Part shown: one piece after another, positions 45,002-57,122 of the stretch
Position numbering within the stretch: position 1 is the stretch's first letter
How the letters are laid out: each line of letters opens with the position of its first letter
Assembly (NCBI RefSeq): GCF_001642475.1
Contig: NW_019174043.1
Span: 1-64,000, forward strand
Direction of reading: 5' to 3'
DNA length: 64,000 nt
Source of the DNA: Fonsecaea monophora
Taxonomy: Eukaryota > Ascomycota > Eurotiomycetes > Chaetothyriales > Herpotrichiellaceae
Notes under the pieces: model-generated
What the model saw: only the letters and a program-made list of their open reading frames with translations
The model's database searches: none
Told to the model about the DNA's origin: nothing
Made by a program: the position numbers and the translations under genes

Positions 45002-46073
45002 ATGCTCCCACCACCCGTTCCATCATCTGCCGAATCGAACTCGTCCAGCTCGAGCCGCACAAGGAAGCAAAGTGACGCCAAAAGCATACTTGCGTCTAGC
45101 ACAGCGTCAGCGTCACGCTTCTCGAGGAGGACTAAGCAAGAGATTTTTGAGCGGAATGGAGGCATGAAATGCTGGCATTACGGTCGGTCAGCGCCAGATA
45201 TTGCTCGTGTGATAGGCAAGAGGGACAACTCGGTATGTCGTCGCAAGCAGGGCAAGGGGATACTATCGCCTGGGTCACCAGTGATTCATCTAGTTGGCTG
45301 ACTTTCAATAGCTCAGCCACGATACTGCCTCCGGTCTCTTGACCTTTGATCGTCTCGGAGATGAGCAAAACGGTCTTCCTCTCTGTCCCTCGTGCCACCG
45401 AGCGCTTGACGATATCAACCAACCGGGCTTCGTTTTCATTTTTACGGAGCTAGAATTTTTCATCGATTTTGAGCGCCAGGACTATCAGAATCGAATTGAT
45501 ACTGCGCAACAGCAAGGAGATATTCCTCCACGAATGGTTCCCACACCACAGATGTATTCAGAATATCTCAAGAGACAAGAGCTCGTGTCTTCTCACGCGG
45601 TCGGCGGCCTATACCGGCGGTATACCATGCAGGACTTCTTCCCCGACTGTTGTGTCATCCCAGGGTCGGATCATTTCAAAGAGCCAGGTCTTTGGTGTGG
45701 TGCACCGATGGCCGCCCTCAGACGTATCTTCCAAATCATCGGTGACCGAATTCCGGAATCCCAACTGGACCAACTATGGACGCTACACAAGCTCTACGCC
45801 CGAGAGGTCACCCACATGAAGCTACATGATTCTACGCAACAAAGTGCAGAGCAGATTGAAGGAGGACTGAGAGACAGCGGAACTCCCTCCAGTTCCCAAA
45901 CCGTCGCACCTGTGCATGCCAACTCAGGAATAGTTCCTCCAAGAGGTTATAACAATGGGAATAATACTCCGATACCCGATGCTGGCGCGAGAGGCGCAAT
46001 GGCAAAGCTAGCGAGATGTGATTCGACACAGGTTGGCGACACACACACACACACACAAGCCCTGGGCTTCTGA
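45002..46073 (+). CDS. HNH endonuclease-like protein with altered first motif
   Basis: Exons 45002-45232 and 45312-46073, with a 79-nt phase-0 intron, give 330 residues. After a Ser-rich N-terminus the protein reads TKQEIFERNGGMKCWHYG, APDIARVIGKRD, then GLPLCPSCHRALDD and PGFVFIFTELEFFIDFE, the layout of fungal HNH (PF13391-type) proteins. Two key positions differ from what I expect: the first zinc-type pair CWxC is CWHY, and the (C/A)H of the HNH histidine motif reads ARVI. The second C-x2-C-H is kept. The nuclease may thus be inactive or have a different centre. The C-terminal end includes a THTHTQ stretch from a (CA)n microsatellite at 46039-46057. The frame is intact. Confidence 0.7.
46039..46057 (+). 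repeat. (CA)n microsatellite inside a coding region
   Basis: About nine CA units near the 3' end of the HNH-like gene. Length change here would alter only the last few codons. Confidence 0.7.
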
Positions 46074-46510
46074 GATTCGGTCGTGGCGCTTTCATCAAGA
46101 CTAACATCCAGCGATACATGACGATGATAATGCAATGCTGGCAGCCACCACACCGATCGGATCGGTTATCATTGACATGGGTGGCCCCCGAACCCGCAAC
46201 TCTGACCTCTTCGAGGATGCCTGCGATGATGCTAACCGGGTCCTCGGGGCCGTCCATTTCGAGTGTCTCCATCGGGGCACTCCCCTCCTCTGGTTCCACC
46301 GCGTTCTCTCCACCACCCACAGCCGGGTGGCAGAAAATCTGCCCATACGGGCCAGAATTGCGATAGCCTGATTGGGCCCAGGGTTGAAATGTGAGGGCGG
46401 GTAGGAGTGGCTCGGTTGGGGGCAGACCGAGGTCGGAACGCGTCGGAGGAAAGTATCGACTAGATCAAGGAAATCTATCTAGCGCGTCTGCGGATTTGTC
46501 GTGTGCCGCG

Positions 46511-46730
46511 GTGGAAATTATTCGGCTAACCTTCCCGATAGGGTTAGGGTAACCGTCACAACAAGAATGACCCTTCTCAGGACATGCCCACTGGGGCCAA
46601 GGAGGAATCTTCTAATTGCCCGAAGGGCATTCAGTGCGGCCGTTCCCGTAGGAAAGCCGTAGCGCCCCGTTGACAGGCACGAAATTGTTGCCCTAACCCT
46701 AATCTGGAAGGTTAGCCGAATAGTTTCCAC
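46511..46730. mobile_element. 220-bp MITE with telomere-like inverted ends
   Basis: The left end (46511-46553) and the reverse complement of the right end (46687-46730) both read GTGGAAA-(T/C)-TATTCGGCTAACCTTCC-(C/A)-GAT, then GGGTTAGGG and AAC, with a few mismatches over 43-44 bp. The element has no coding capacity and an internal palindrome (TGCCCGAAGGGCA). Each end contains GGGTTAGGG, like the fungal telomere repeat TTAGGG. I saw no target-site duplication in the immediate flanks. Confidence 0.8.
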
Positions 46731-46755
46731 TATGTAGAGATCCTTGCCTAATCAA

Positions 46756-46959
46756 TCAAGTTATTCCACTTACAGAAATCGCAATCGTTCGGCAGCGATG
46801 GTCAACTGCGCATTGCATCGCATGGTTATATGTTGCTCGAAGCTGCTGGCGACGTGCTGGTTCATCGTCGCCCCCGAAGATCGGCGGGACAGCGTGAATG
46901 AGGACCCTGGCTGCAAGATCGTGGGAGGTAGATGGCTCCGGAACGATCCCACGCACCAA
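46756..46959 (-). other. Possible macro-domain-like fragment
   Basis: A minus-strand frame with ARVLIHAVPPIFGGDDEPAR, then LRATYNHAMQCAVDH and RTIAIS recalls the middle of a macro (ADP-ribose binding) domain. It is too short and lacks the glycine loops; probably a fragment or coincidence. Confidence 0.2.
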
Positions 46960-46989
46960 GCAGGCCCGTTACATTTCTTTCAGCCTTGA

Positions 46990-48237
46990 CGCCCGTCGCC
47001 GATAAGTGGTCCGATTCTATCCCGGCGCCAGCTCGATCTCCACTTGGAGTGGAATGGCATTCGGGAATACCCTATGACAGACATCTACGAATGGGACGAT
47101 GGCTGGACAACGAGATTGCAATGTTAGAGGCCGTCGATATTACGACCAGCATCCGCTAAACACCGGCCTATGTACATATCTTAACGTGCGATTTTTTATC
47201 CAGGCTCTATAAACCCTTGATCAGAGCCGAGTTATCGAGCTTAGAGTAACATGTTGATCGATGCCGGAATCTCGAATCCTACTGCATGACTATGGCTTGG
47301 AGTGTCGACCACCCTACTTCGGAACCCCTGTCACGGATCTTCAAGTGCTTCATCGATTAGAAGTCGTCCAGTGTCGAACCGGCATTCGGGGCTCTGCCAC
47401 AAGACCTGACTCTGAGACTCTACCTTGATCAGCCCGATAAGCCGACATATGCTGATAGCGTGGCATGCGCGAGAGCTTTCGATCGATACATGGGAAACCT
47501 ATTTCTTACACTTGGCTCGCGTGCAATCCGTAGATGGACGCCTTCTCCGCCTGTTATCAATACTCGCGTCGAACATGGAACGATGGTGCTGTTGCGTTTC
47601 GACATGATCCTGGTCAAGACTTCATACGAGCGGGAAGACTGGGGGCCCAGTGGGAAGTGTCCCTTCGCGATGCTGGGCGCCTCCGCTCATGAACGCAAGT
47701 ACCGATACTTCGTTACGGTCCACAGGCTACGTCAATAAGTGGCAGACTATCTCACCACCTCGTCCGATGGCTAGATACCCGCATAGGTCTAGAGCGTGGA
47801 TCAACTGCAGCACAAGCGCCTCTATTCCAATGTGGCACAAGCCATAATGAGTGCTGGGGACTCGGGCTACGACGAAGCGATCAAGACCGAAAAGGCATTA
47901 CGGGCAATCTGGCCGTTCGATATATATAGCCAAATATAGGTTCAAGGTGCCAGCCATCACGTTACTATGTATATACCGATCAACCTTGTTCGTCCTATCG
48001 CGAGTATACCCATCAATGGCTTCCCAAGGCTAGGAGGACGAAGGAGGCCCGCCGTGTAGCCTTGTACCGGTGGCTAGGAGATGCCGCTTTGAACGGACCC
48101 CAGCAGCCACAGTGGCTGTCACGATGTTGCATCCGGAACGCCAATCAGAAATGTCGTGTCCGTAGCTGAGTACAGGGCGGCGTCAGACCCCTCATCCTAA
48201 TTCGGGGCGAGGTGCAGGCAGTTTGTATACACACCTC
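46990..48237. other. Probable gene debris
   Basis: The + strand holds protein-like pieces in different frames, such as LHLEWNGIREYPMTDIYEWD (about 47035-47095), HDYGLECRPPYFGTPVTDLQ (about 47290-47345) and LTLRLYLDQPDKPTYADSVA (about 47405-47465). No continuous gene or family emerges. It is consistent with the decay seen in neighbouring genes. Confidence 0.25.
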
Positions 48238-49584
48238 TTAGTAGTGTACGTTGAGAACGAATACTAGACTGCAACAATCTCCTTTTATATCGTGGGACTT
48301 TGTTCGACCCTTGACTCGCAAGATCACTGCTCCTCCAAAGACCTTGATGCATTCATTATCCGATATTTGTGTCCCCGGAACGCCTGAGCGCTCTCCTTCT
48401 CCCGGTCCACCATCCACAGATCCACAACCTCGACGAATGGAGCAGGCTCCTATGAGCTCCTGCCTCGCAAACCAGAGCGGCAGGTCACAGAGTGGCGAAG
48501 GACATGACTCCTCAGGACTGTCGAGACGCAGGTTTCGTGTGGGCAACTTTGGGGAAAATAGGTATTTTGGTCTGAAGGGGCTCCGAAGCTTCGCAGGGAA
48601 AGAACGCAGCTCTGGTGTCCCTTTGACATACTGAATATGAGATACGGCCTTCATCGTGGCCTTGGAGACTTGGACTGATCCGCGAGTGAGCCTGTCCCTG
48701 ACCGATGCGGCTGCTGCTGCTGCAACCAGTCGGATATCGGGGTCTGAGGAGGCGCCGTCTCCGTGCTGATCGGTTGAACCAGTCCTCGACCGCTGCCGCT
48801 GCTTCTCCTCCTACTACTACTCCTCCTCCTCCTCCTCCTCCTCGGCGGAAACCGAAGAACGAGAGGAGCAAGAGCAACAGGGACAAGAGGAACAAGAAAA
48901 AGGCCCGGATCCAGGGGCCATAACGCCGCTGAGCGGCAATATATTACACATCCAGATCTATCCAGCGAGTGAAGACCCCTCCAAAGATTCGATGCCACCA
49001 CGGCCCGCATCTCCTCGCATACCTCCCGCGAGTCGCAGAACCGCACGCTCTGTAGGTCGGACGCGATGACCAGATTCCGCGGATGAAGGTGTCGAATGGC
49101 AGGAAAGGACTGCTCTGCCGTGGATCGCACTCAGGCCTTGGACGGCGGACAATAATCTCGGCTGGAGAGCCTCGTCTTGACAGGGAGAGGCTGCTCCTGA
49201 TGGGTGCTTGGATCTATCATCGATCCAGCGAGCCTCGCTTCATCCGCTCGCAGCTTGATCCCGCGCGGTGTCGCCGCGAGACATTCAAATCACGTGTGGA
49301 CAGCCTTGGAGCAGCGATACACAATTTCTTTTTCGTTCTTGATGCCCTCCTATGCCGGGTGCGACTCGATCGTGGTTCGTGATAGGTTCGGGAGGGAGGA
49401 CCGGAAATCCGCGGGATCTTTCAGGACAAAGTCGGGATACTCGAGGATCAGACAGCTGCGGCTGTGCTGGAGAGGAACAGGCAAGTTGAGATTTGTCCCG
49501 TCCGTGCAGAGAAAGGACAGGTCGGCGGCGGCGGCGGCGGTGGTGGTATCCATGGTCTGTCCATCCATTCATCCATTCCTTCAT
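48238..49584 (-). pseudogene. Probable decayed kinase/phosphotransferase-like gene
   Basis: Reading on the minus strand, pieces in different frames include LEYPDFVLKDPADFRSSLPN, then LSAIHGRAVL, then HPRNLVIASDLQSVRFCDSR with EVCEEMRAVVASNLWRG. The HPRNLV-(x)n-CDSRE order recalls the catalytic and DFG loops of fungal kinase-like proteins (compare HPRN / DFGEA), with the DFG altered. Short simple repeats (CTC/CTA at about 48803-48843 and GGCGGT near 49515) interrupt it. Boundaries and identity are uncertain. Confidence 0.3.
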
Positions 49585-49689
49585 TTACATTGAATTGTAT
49601 TGCAGTTCCAGACACTGAAACTGATATATATATGGGACAAGAAAGAACAATGAGTGAGAGGTGAAGAGGGGAGAGGTTGATCAAAGGGA

Positions 49690-50317
49690 TTACCCACCGA
49701 GCAGGATCGCCAGCGGACGGGAATTTTGTGCCAGTATCTGTCGACATGGCTCGTGGCCGTCACGACCACCCACCCACCAGGGATCGAGGCCGAGGACGGC
49801 TCGGGTAAGGGATGGGTGTTGACGGACATGCTGATATCGCAGTACGCGCTGAGGAAGAGGCGAGTGATCTTCAAGCCCATGTCACGAGTGCTCAATCTGT
49901 CAGAAACACATATATAATACCAAAGTACGTGTCTGAAAAGAGACGAGTCACACCTGATGGCATTCCTTGAGTACTCGTCTGTCAGAAATTCATAAAGAGG
50001 CAAACGATAGACCCGGACTGGCCTTCCAGCACCAAGCGGGTCGCCTTTTGTCCTGCTGACATTGCATCGCGCACACGCAGAAATGCGACGTTGTGAGATT
50101 TAGCAGATGGTGTATCGAATCTGCGCAGTAAGATGCGTGTGTGATAGTCAAGTGCCAACGTGAGCGTACCGACCGAGTAACACCACAAGGCTGGATAGTA
50201 TCGACAGAGCACCGCGTTGCGGACACCTAGCCGTAGGGAAAGAAGTAGAACACAGAAAGGTCCGGGACCAACAAAAGAAAACGAGGGCAGAACTAATTGC
50301 GTGCATGGATTGTCCAT
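49690..50317 (-). pseudogene. Conserved fungal unknown gene with one missing base
   Basis: From an ATG at 50317 the frame reads YYPALWCYSVGTLTLALDYH, TRILLRRFDTPSA and FLRVRDAMSAGQKATRLVLE. The reading then moves to PVRVYRLPLYEFLTDEYSRN, which would join if one C were added in the GGCC near 50027. A normal 57-nt intron (GTGTGA donor at the end of NAI, TGACAG acceptor) leads in phase to LSTRDMGLKITRLFLSAYCD and SIPGGWVVVTATSHVDRYWH. The spliced 3' half is coherent, so this is a real gene with one lesion, or a sequence error. Function unknown. Confidence 0.45.
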
Positions 50318-53300
50318 CTTGTCTGTCGTTGCGTTATTGTGCGATTATGTTCTGTGGAAAAGTGTTGGACACCGCCGAAGCCCTTTGGAAATTGAACATA
50401 CTCGGCCCTTTGTTGCCTCGTCTTCTTCAGACAATCATGTCTCCCACGTTGCCGGTTCGGCTTCCGTGTACCTCGTACCCCAGCACAATACGTGAGAGGT
50501 GTGAGTGTTTACGACATTGTGACTGCCAGGGTAACAACGTGCATTTCAACGGGGAAGTAATTGATTTCCAAACAGACGGGTGACGATGCTGGCGAGAAGC
50601 AACAGAAAGACAATACAAAGATCTTGTTGTTGATCAAGGGTCGTCGTTTGGCACTCTGGTAGACTCCCCCTTTAACCACAGAGGCCCCCGGTGATCTCTA
50701 CTCGACCGCCTGCCTCCGTGGATGAGAAGGGAGCCCACCGGAGTGCCAATTGGCTATAGTGATGATTGAATCACAGCGATTTGACGGGATTTAAAGCTCC
50801 CACTATGGAAGAAAGAGCAACAGTAAAAAGCCCGTGGCGGGAAAGACAAGCGAAAAGCTTCACCATGGAGGGAAATGCCGTATTCGGTCCGCAGATAGAC
50901 GCGAGGAACGACGTGTGCGAAGGGGAAGCGTGCGCTCGCACTGAGAGCGCCTCAATACAACCTGAAAGATGGCAAGACTGCATTGCATGGCTAGGTTATC
51001 TTCCGTCATGACACGCCACCACGTCACGGTGAGGCGGAAGCCCCTGTGCCTACCTTACCACGAAGGCACGCATCTTGACCATTAACAATCCACCTATATA
51101 TCTAGATCTACTGACAAGCGAAAATAAACAATCCAGAGAATATACCTAAAGATCTGGGTCATCAGCGTGGCGTAGATAATGCGGCCTTTGGTGTTTGGGT
51201 GGACAATAACGTCACGCCAATGCCAAGTCTTTGCTCTTGGCCACCACGCTCCCTAGGAGGAGGGAAGAGGGATCGGAAAACCCATCATCCCGCGGTCAGC
51301 GAACCGCTGCTTTCACTTTGGGGTGCCAAGATCTCGACCGGGTGCAGGCAGTACGAGGTACGAGATACCTGTATTCAAATTTGACGGTAGTAGTTTAGCC
51401 ACCCGGCCACGTGAGACGCTGCTCTGCTCTGATCGCGTCCCCGAATGACCGAGCCAGCTGTATCTCCGAGGAGAAAAGCCGTCATGGGAAAGCGGCCAGC
51501 GACCAGCCTTCTCAGGACCATCGTTTCAAAATGCATGTGATGGAGAATGGCAACCTCGGTCGGCTGAGAGTATCTCTTGCGCCATGACCCTGATCGACAA
51601 ACCCCCCGGCTAAACCTTGTGCATCCAGAGCTAAAGTTGGTTGAATGGGGTATCATCGTATAATCTTAATGTGGCCATCCCAGTAGTGAGTCGATTTCAG
51701 CTCTGAGGGGGTAAAAGGAAACGTTGACAACTGAACTCGCCCCCCAAGTAACACATCTGGCCCATGTCGGGACCGATTGTAGAAGATAAACAAGGCATCT
51801 TGGATAGCTGCCGGGGCCCAAAATGGCACTCGAGCTTGTGAGAGACAACGTGGTAAGATGTGGAGAGGCGAGGAGAGCGGGGGTGGGGGGTGGGTGCCTC
51901 AAGGGTTGAGTTCAACTCTCAAACAGACAAGCCTTTTCGACCCACGGCACTTACTTGTCATGTGTATCTAGACCGAGACAACAACAGAGTCAACGTCATT
52001 AGTGATGCCGATATGTGCTCGAGCCTTTCAGCCGCTCCGTGATGCGAGCCGCCAATCACTCTTTGAATCTGTAATAGACATCCCAAATCATGTAGCGACA
52101 GAACCCAGACCTTCCAGTATATTCTGGGGGGCTAGGGAAATTTGGAATCGCTGGGTGGGTAACAATGAGCTTGAGCAACGTGCTGGTGACGCTGGGGGGA
52201 ACATACCTTGCTGACCGTAGCCACTGAAGCCGGACAGAGTGGGGAGCAAACACCGGCTAGGGGGAAACCGCAATGTTGTCCAGGGCCGTCGCCCACATTT
52301 CGCTACAGCACAATACTAGGACTGGGTTTGAGCGATGCTTCCCAACAAGTCCAAGTGTAAACGACCAGAGAGTTCATAATATACCACTTTGTGAGAAAAC
52401 GGAGAAGCGCCGAGTGCCGATACCTATCCAGGCCAGTTGGTCCGTGAGTTCAACCCCCTTTCCAAGCTCCTGACCGGACATGAGTGGACTGAGCTCTATT
52501 CTTTCCACAAGCCAGTGAATTCCAGCTCTCAAAGTCAAATGCGGCATCATATATTGTAGAGCGTTCACTCGCAAAAGAGAGTCTTTGTCTCCCCGGACCG
52601 TGGAGAGATCCTGGCGGTATATCCCCTTCGCAGGATGATTGATCTGATTCAAGGATAGTTTCCCGTGACTTTTGTGCCATGTAGGGTATAGGTAGAGACC
52701 ACATGTCAAAGTTTGTCTGCTCCGAGGTCATGTGTACTCACCGCCGAGCAGACACGGTCCAGTCAATGTTGAGCAAAAGTCAATGGTGTGGATGGTTTGT
52801 TAGCGCCAGTTCCTGTTTGGGTAACGTGGCTTGGCAACTCCATATCTGGCTCAGCCAATAGAAGCCATGCCAAGTCTCATAGTCTGACCACACACGTGTT
52901 GTTATTGGACGCGAGTTCCCTAGTTAGGCATTGAGGGCTGGAGGAGTTCTGACACTGCGCTATCAGAGGGTGTTTGCGGCAAGGTGAGCGTTGCTGGCGA
53001 GGTCGACAGCGAGGTCAAGACCCTAGCATTCCCTCTGCAACAGTCGAGTATAGCCGTTGACTACCTGGGACTTCTTTATGCGCGGGTTCAAATGGTTTCG
53101 CCGCCACGGCTGTGCCCCTGACGCCCTGAGCCTTGAAGGTTGTGGGACAAGCAGCCGATGAGGATGACCACGCTGCAACAACTGCGCACTCTCAGTTGGA
53201 ACAGATTGTTGTATGAGCATTGTGGGTGCTCTGCCTTTTATGCCTTCTGACCGTGAGCAAAGAATTGACTTCTCCGCCGAGTTCTGCGTGCGACAACAGG

Positions 53301-53915
53301 CGTCTGCGGAGCTTGCCAGAAGAACAAAGCAGAAGTATGACCACTCTTCCACCTCTTGATGGAAGTGAGTATTGACAACTTTTCAAGAATGGGTTTCTGC
53401 CCTAGCGTTCAAACTCCACGGCTCCATCCTCACGCTTGACGCCGCCGACCTTACCGCCGCCTGAGCCCTCCTCTTGTCTCACATCAAGATGACTTCCCCG
53501 TCCATCAAGCCTCGAGTTGACCCCTCTCCCAGGTCCGGGAGACGCTCAGGATCAACAGTTCTGATCCCAGCACCTTCAAGGGCTGTACTCTCAGAGTCCT
53601 CATGAACATTGTGAGAGCCATTCTGATTCAGACCGAGCCACAAGACCCTCGTCTCGGCGGACGTGCCTGCACGTGGGCAATCCCCCCTGTTTCAAACGAC
53701 ACTCGACATGTGCACCGATTCGGAGTCATTTCCTCGTCGTGTGAGTCGACGCGAGATTAAAGAAGGGATTTTGGAGAGACTGCGTCGGGTCCGGCGAACG
53801 TGGCAGAGCGCAGGGAAACGAACAATCTGCTCGAAATGGGGGAGATTCCGATCTGCGGCAAGTTAGCAGTCGTCTTCAGAGTGTTTCATAGACAGTAGTG
53901 ACCTGAAAGAGAGAA
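50318..53915. other. Gene-poor stretch with isolated frames
   Basis: No supported complete gene. Minus-strand frames at 51375-51656 (SQPTEVAILHHMHFETMVLR) and 52374-52709 (NALQYMMPHLTLRAGIHWLV) look protein-like but are short and without family; they may be debris. Confidence 0.3.
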
Positions 53916-54330
53916 TTACTGGTATTCGAAGCATCCACGCGCTCCCTGCGCCACAATAGTGAGGAACTTCAAGCAAGAGAAAGGGCGACGGCTATACAGG
54001 TCAGCGATCAGGAGTTCGGTATCCTCGTAGAGCGTTATGCAGTGATTGCCAGACAACCCAAGTGAATGCTTCGTCTTCATCTGATAAGAGAAGCCATGTA
54101 ATCCCGATAGAGACACGCGGCGGCAAGGAAAGGTCAGACGGCTCCCTTCCCGGATCTTCGATGCCGTGGTCTTGATTGACAACAAAGGACGAAGACGGAT
54201 TCCGCAGGCATATCAAGCCATGAGACTGCAGGTGTATGTATTTGATCAGAACAAGACTGAGCACTGGGACCTTCGATATCGAAGCCAGGGTAGCATTGCG
54301 TATTATGTGGCACGCCAGCCTGCCTGGTAA
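53916..54330. other. Overlapping protein-like frames on both strands
   Basis: A minus-strand 89-codon frame (53916-54185) and a + strand frame from about 54090 to 54330 (GRRRIPQAYQAMRLQVYVFD, NKTEHWDLRYRSQGSIAYYV) overlap. Only one can be real; the + strand frame lacks an ATG. No family is recognised. Confidence 0.2.
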
Positions 54331-54597
54331 TTATGAGGAAGTTGGCAGCTTGCTTGGCACTCCTGTTTCTGTTGTTGTAGGCCAGGTCGGGGGCTGGCCT
54401 GTCAAGGTGGCAGACAGATCAATACCTGGACATCTTCCTCCTTTTTCCTCCTCCCACCGAGAAGAAGACCAATACCCTGCAATTTCCCGGACGCACAGCT
54501 GCGTATATCTGCCTCTGAATATATTCCGCTCTTACCCAGACTCTATCCCACAGTCCCTATTCTTCCCAGCCTCATATCGCTACATTGGCTATCGGAA

Positions 54598-56231
54598 ATG
54601 CTTGCCACCTGGAAGATTCAGCGCTGCGGGAGAGCCTGCAAGCCCTGCAGAAAAATCAGACACAAAGTATGAACACTATTCGCCCCTTTGATGAGACGAG
54701 ATGTTGATACTCTAACAGTGCAGCGGTGGCGAACCTTGTGAGAGTTGCGTGAGGAAGGAGATCATTGACACATGCGGTTATGAAGTTCCCGTGAGCTTAA
54801 TACCTCAGAATCATGGGAGACGACGCGATTGACCATCATTTTAGTGTAGTACCAGCAAAGACAACGACCCGCTTGGAGACCCCAAGCTCAAGAGTCTCTA
54901 TTCGAGGTATCGATTGGTGCGAGATACGGTCAGGTCCTCCGATTACGGCGACATGATAAAGGCTTGGATTAGCCTCGGGTCCCTCGTTCGCGAGGCGATG
55001 GCTCTAGAAAAAGGTGAGTGGATGGTCTAATGGATGGATACTATGGGGCTAAAAAAACGAAGACTACCAAGCATCCCCTCCCTTTCGCCAGATTTGGTGG
55101 GAGTTGGCCGGCGCCGAAGTCAAATCTTGCCTGCTGCTGAATCTTCCATCATGTTTGCCTCGAGAACCAACCGTGACACCCCCATCGAAGCAGCAACTGC
55201 CGGTCAACGTGCGTCAACTCTACAAGATTGAACTCGAGACAACTACGACTCTCCTCGAGGCCTGTCATGTCCCATCCCCCTTCGACGAATATGACGATTG
55301 CTTGGCGAAGTTGGTAAGGAGTCTGGCAGCCTTGGAAAAAACTCAAGAGAATGTCAAACAAGTTCCTGAAAACATCAGTCGCGCCGAAAACTTGAGACTG
55401 GAGGTGCTCTTGTTCTCATTGGTCTTACGGGGTAGAATCTGGTCGAGAGGAGCCGCAAAAGCCCTTGAGATCGCTAGGGAGATCAAGACTATATGCGGAG
55501 ACAAAGCATCAAAACAAGAGTGCTGGCCTCGTGGGTTCGCCGTGGGCCTTGCAGAAGACACCTTGAGTAGGTCTGCACCATGGGCTCCAATGGCTCCGCC
55601 TTTTCCCACTCCCCCAACCGCGAATGGGTATTCGACTATTGCCCCGAATCTGGACTGCGGTGTCAACTATCCCGGATTGGACGCCATGCCCAACGCCAAC
55701 AGCGTCGTACTGGACCAAAGCTTGGGTGTTCAGCCTCTCCAACAACAATACGTCGACTTGGCTCAATCCGGCGCACCGAGCGATAGCACGTCCTTCCACC
55801 AAACAGCCTACGTCCCATCATACTCGGGGGCCGCGGCGGATGACCATTATTCGATTGTCCCCTATTACGCACCTCCGATCATTCCAGAAGCGCAGCCTGT
55901 TGCATGGCCGGCATTTACTGGCTCATGTCCTGATTCCAATGCTGGCTCATATACTGATACGAATGTTGGGTCAAATACCGATCTCACTATTGGTCCGTTT
56001 ACTGATCCAAATATTGGTTCATATCCTGGATGGCCATGGCCAGCCGTGCCAGCAACAAACATGCTGGATGCAGTGAATGGTGCTCAGTTTCTAGATATAC
56101 ATGAGTTCATGCTGCCCAGCATCGCCGATACTGACCTTGCCTTCACTGGTCGAGAGATGGAGGCGACAGATGCACAATCTGTCCGCCAAACGAATGCCTG
56201 GATATTCCGAGTAGATGAAGTGGAGATGTAG
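54598..56231 (+). CDS. Zn2Cys6 (Gal4-type) transcription factor, short form
   Basis: Four exons: 54598-54666, 54719-54790, 54845-55013 and 55063-56231, with introns of 52, 54 and 49 nt, giving 492 residues. The binuclear cluster is complete: C14-x2-C17-x6-C24-x5-C30-x2-C33-x8-C42, and intron 1 falls exactly between residues 23 and 24. The cluster is at the extreme N-terminus. The third exon and start of the fourth form a helical region (LYSRYRLVRDTVRSSDYGD, EIAREIKTICGDK). The C-terminal half is Pro/Gln/Asn/Tyr-rich with four 8-residue units around SYTDTNVG and PFTDPNIG, a plausible activation region. No fungal-specific TF homology domain was seen. A DNA-binding nuclear regulator; targets unknown, possibly itself and its downstream neighbour. 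Confidence 0.85.
55918..56029 (+). repeat. Degenerate 24-bp coding repeat
   Basis: Four units of eight residues of the form (S/P)-x-(T/P)-D-x-N-x-G in the C-terminal region of the Zn2Cys6 protein. Confidence 0.6.
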
Positions 56232-57122
56232 ATGGTCGAGTAAAGACATATGTGGGATAAAAAACTTTGGAATGTTTAATTTTCTACCCTTGATATCGAG
56301 CCCTGCGCAAGATTTCAATCGATTGTTATATATTCAAATTCTAGTCAAGACCATTGATGGCAATCTTCTTCATGATAAGAGTAGAGCCGCCCTCCCGAAC
56401 GGTGAGTTATTCCCCTCTAGTTAGCATTCATACTCGAAAGATGGGTATGGACATCGTCTGGAAGCGGCTTGGAGGTACATCGGCTCAGGTCTAAGCGGAG
56501 ACATGGAAAGAATCAACTGGCATATCGTTCATCATTGTACAATTGGCCTTGATTCCATCCATTGACGTAGCAGAGGCCGAGCCACCCGCAGAAGCGGGAA
56601 CACCATGTACCCAAGACTAGCCAGCTGTCAAAGTATTTTGTAGCTTATCTGCGCCCTGGTGACCAAGACAAGAGCCTGTCAAACTCCACCCAAATAAGGC
56701 TCCTTGTTCCCTGGTTCTCCCAACTCTGTCCCACAGGCTGAAATCCCAGCGTCAACCTTTTGTTCAGAAAGATCACAATTCACCTTTACCTAAACACCAT
56801 CGCTGGTGCCACCGCACGACTCAGGAGAGTCATCTCAGTGTCTTTGACATCTACGTTCACAAGAGGTTATCCACCGCTTTGCATGGCTCGTTGTTACTCA
56901 CACCTTACTAGCCAGGACACTCAGCCTTCGTCACTTCCGGTCATCGCTCCGCCTCAAAACTCCTTCACCAGTTGCTCCTCTCTCTCCAAGTCTCCGTTTC
57001 CCAGTCAACAGTCGTCCGCTTCTCGATATATTCCTGACAACACTGACGAGATCCATGGTATCGAGAAAGCCCTCGATCGGACCTGATTCCAACGCCTCCC
57101 TTAACCCCCTTTACCGTCTTAG
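56232..57122. other. Intergenic region, probable promoter of the next gene
   Basis: Pyrimidine-rich towards the 3' end. A frame ending at 57086 looks low in coding quality. A CTTAAC-(x)n-TTAG just before the downstream ATG resembles an intron end, so an upstream non-coding exon is possible. Confidence 0.35.

Noticed and set aside
46545..46700. Interstitial telomere reading of the TTAGGG motifs
   Set aside because: Each side has a single GGGTTAGGG within an inverted repeat, not a tandem array, so a MITE end explains it better.
46756..46959. Macro-domain gene
   Set aside because: Only a short central resemblance; the ADP-ribose-binding loops are missing, so it is kept only as a weak fragment.
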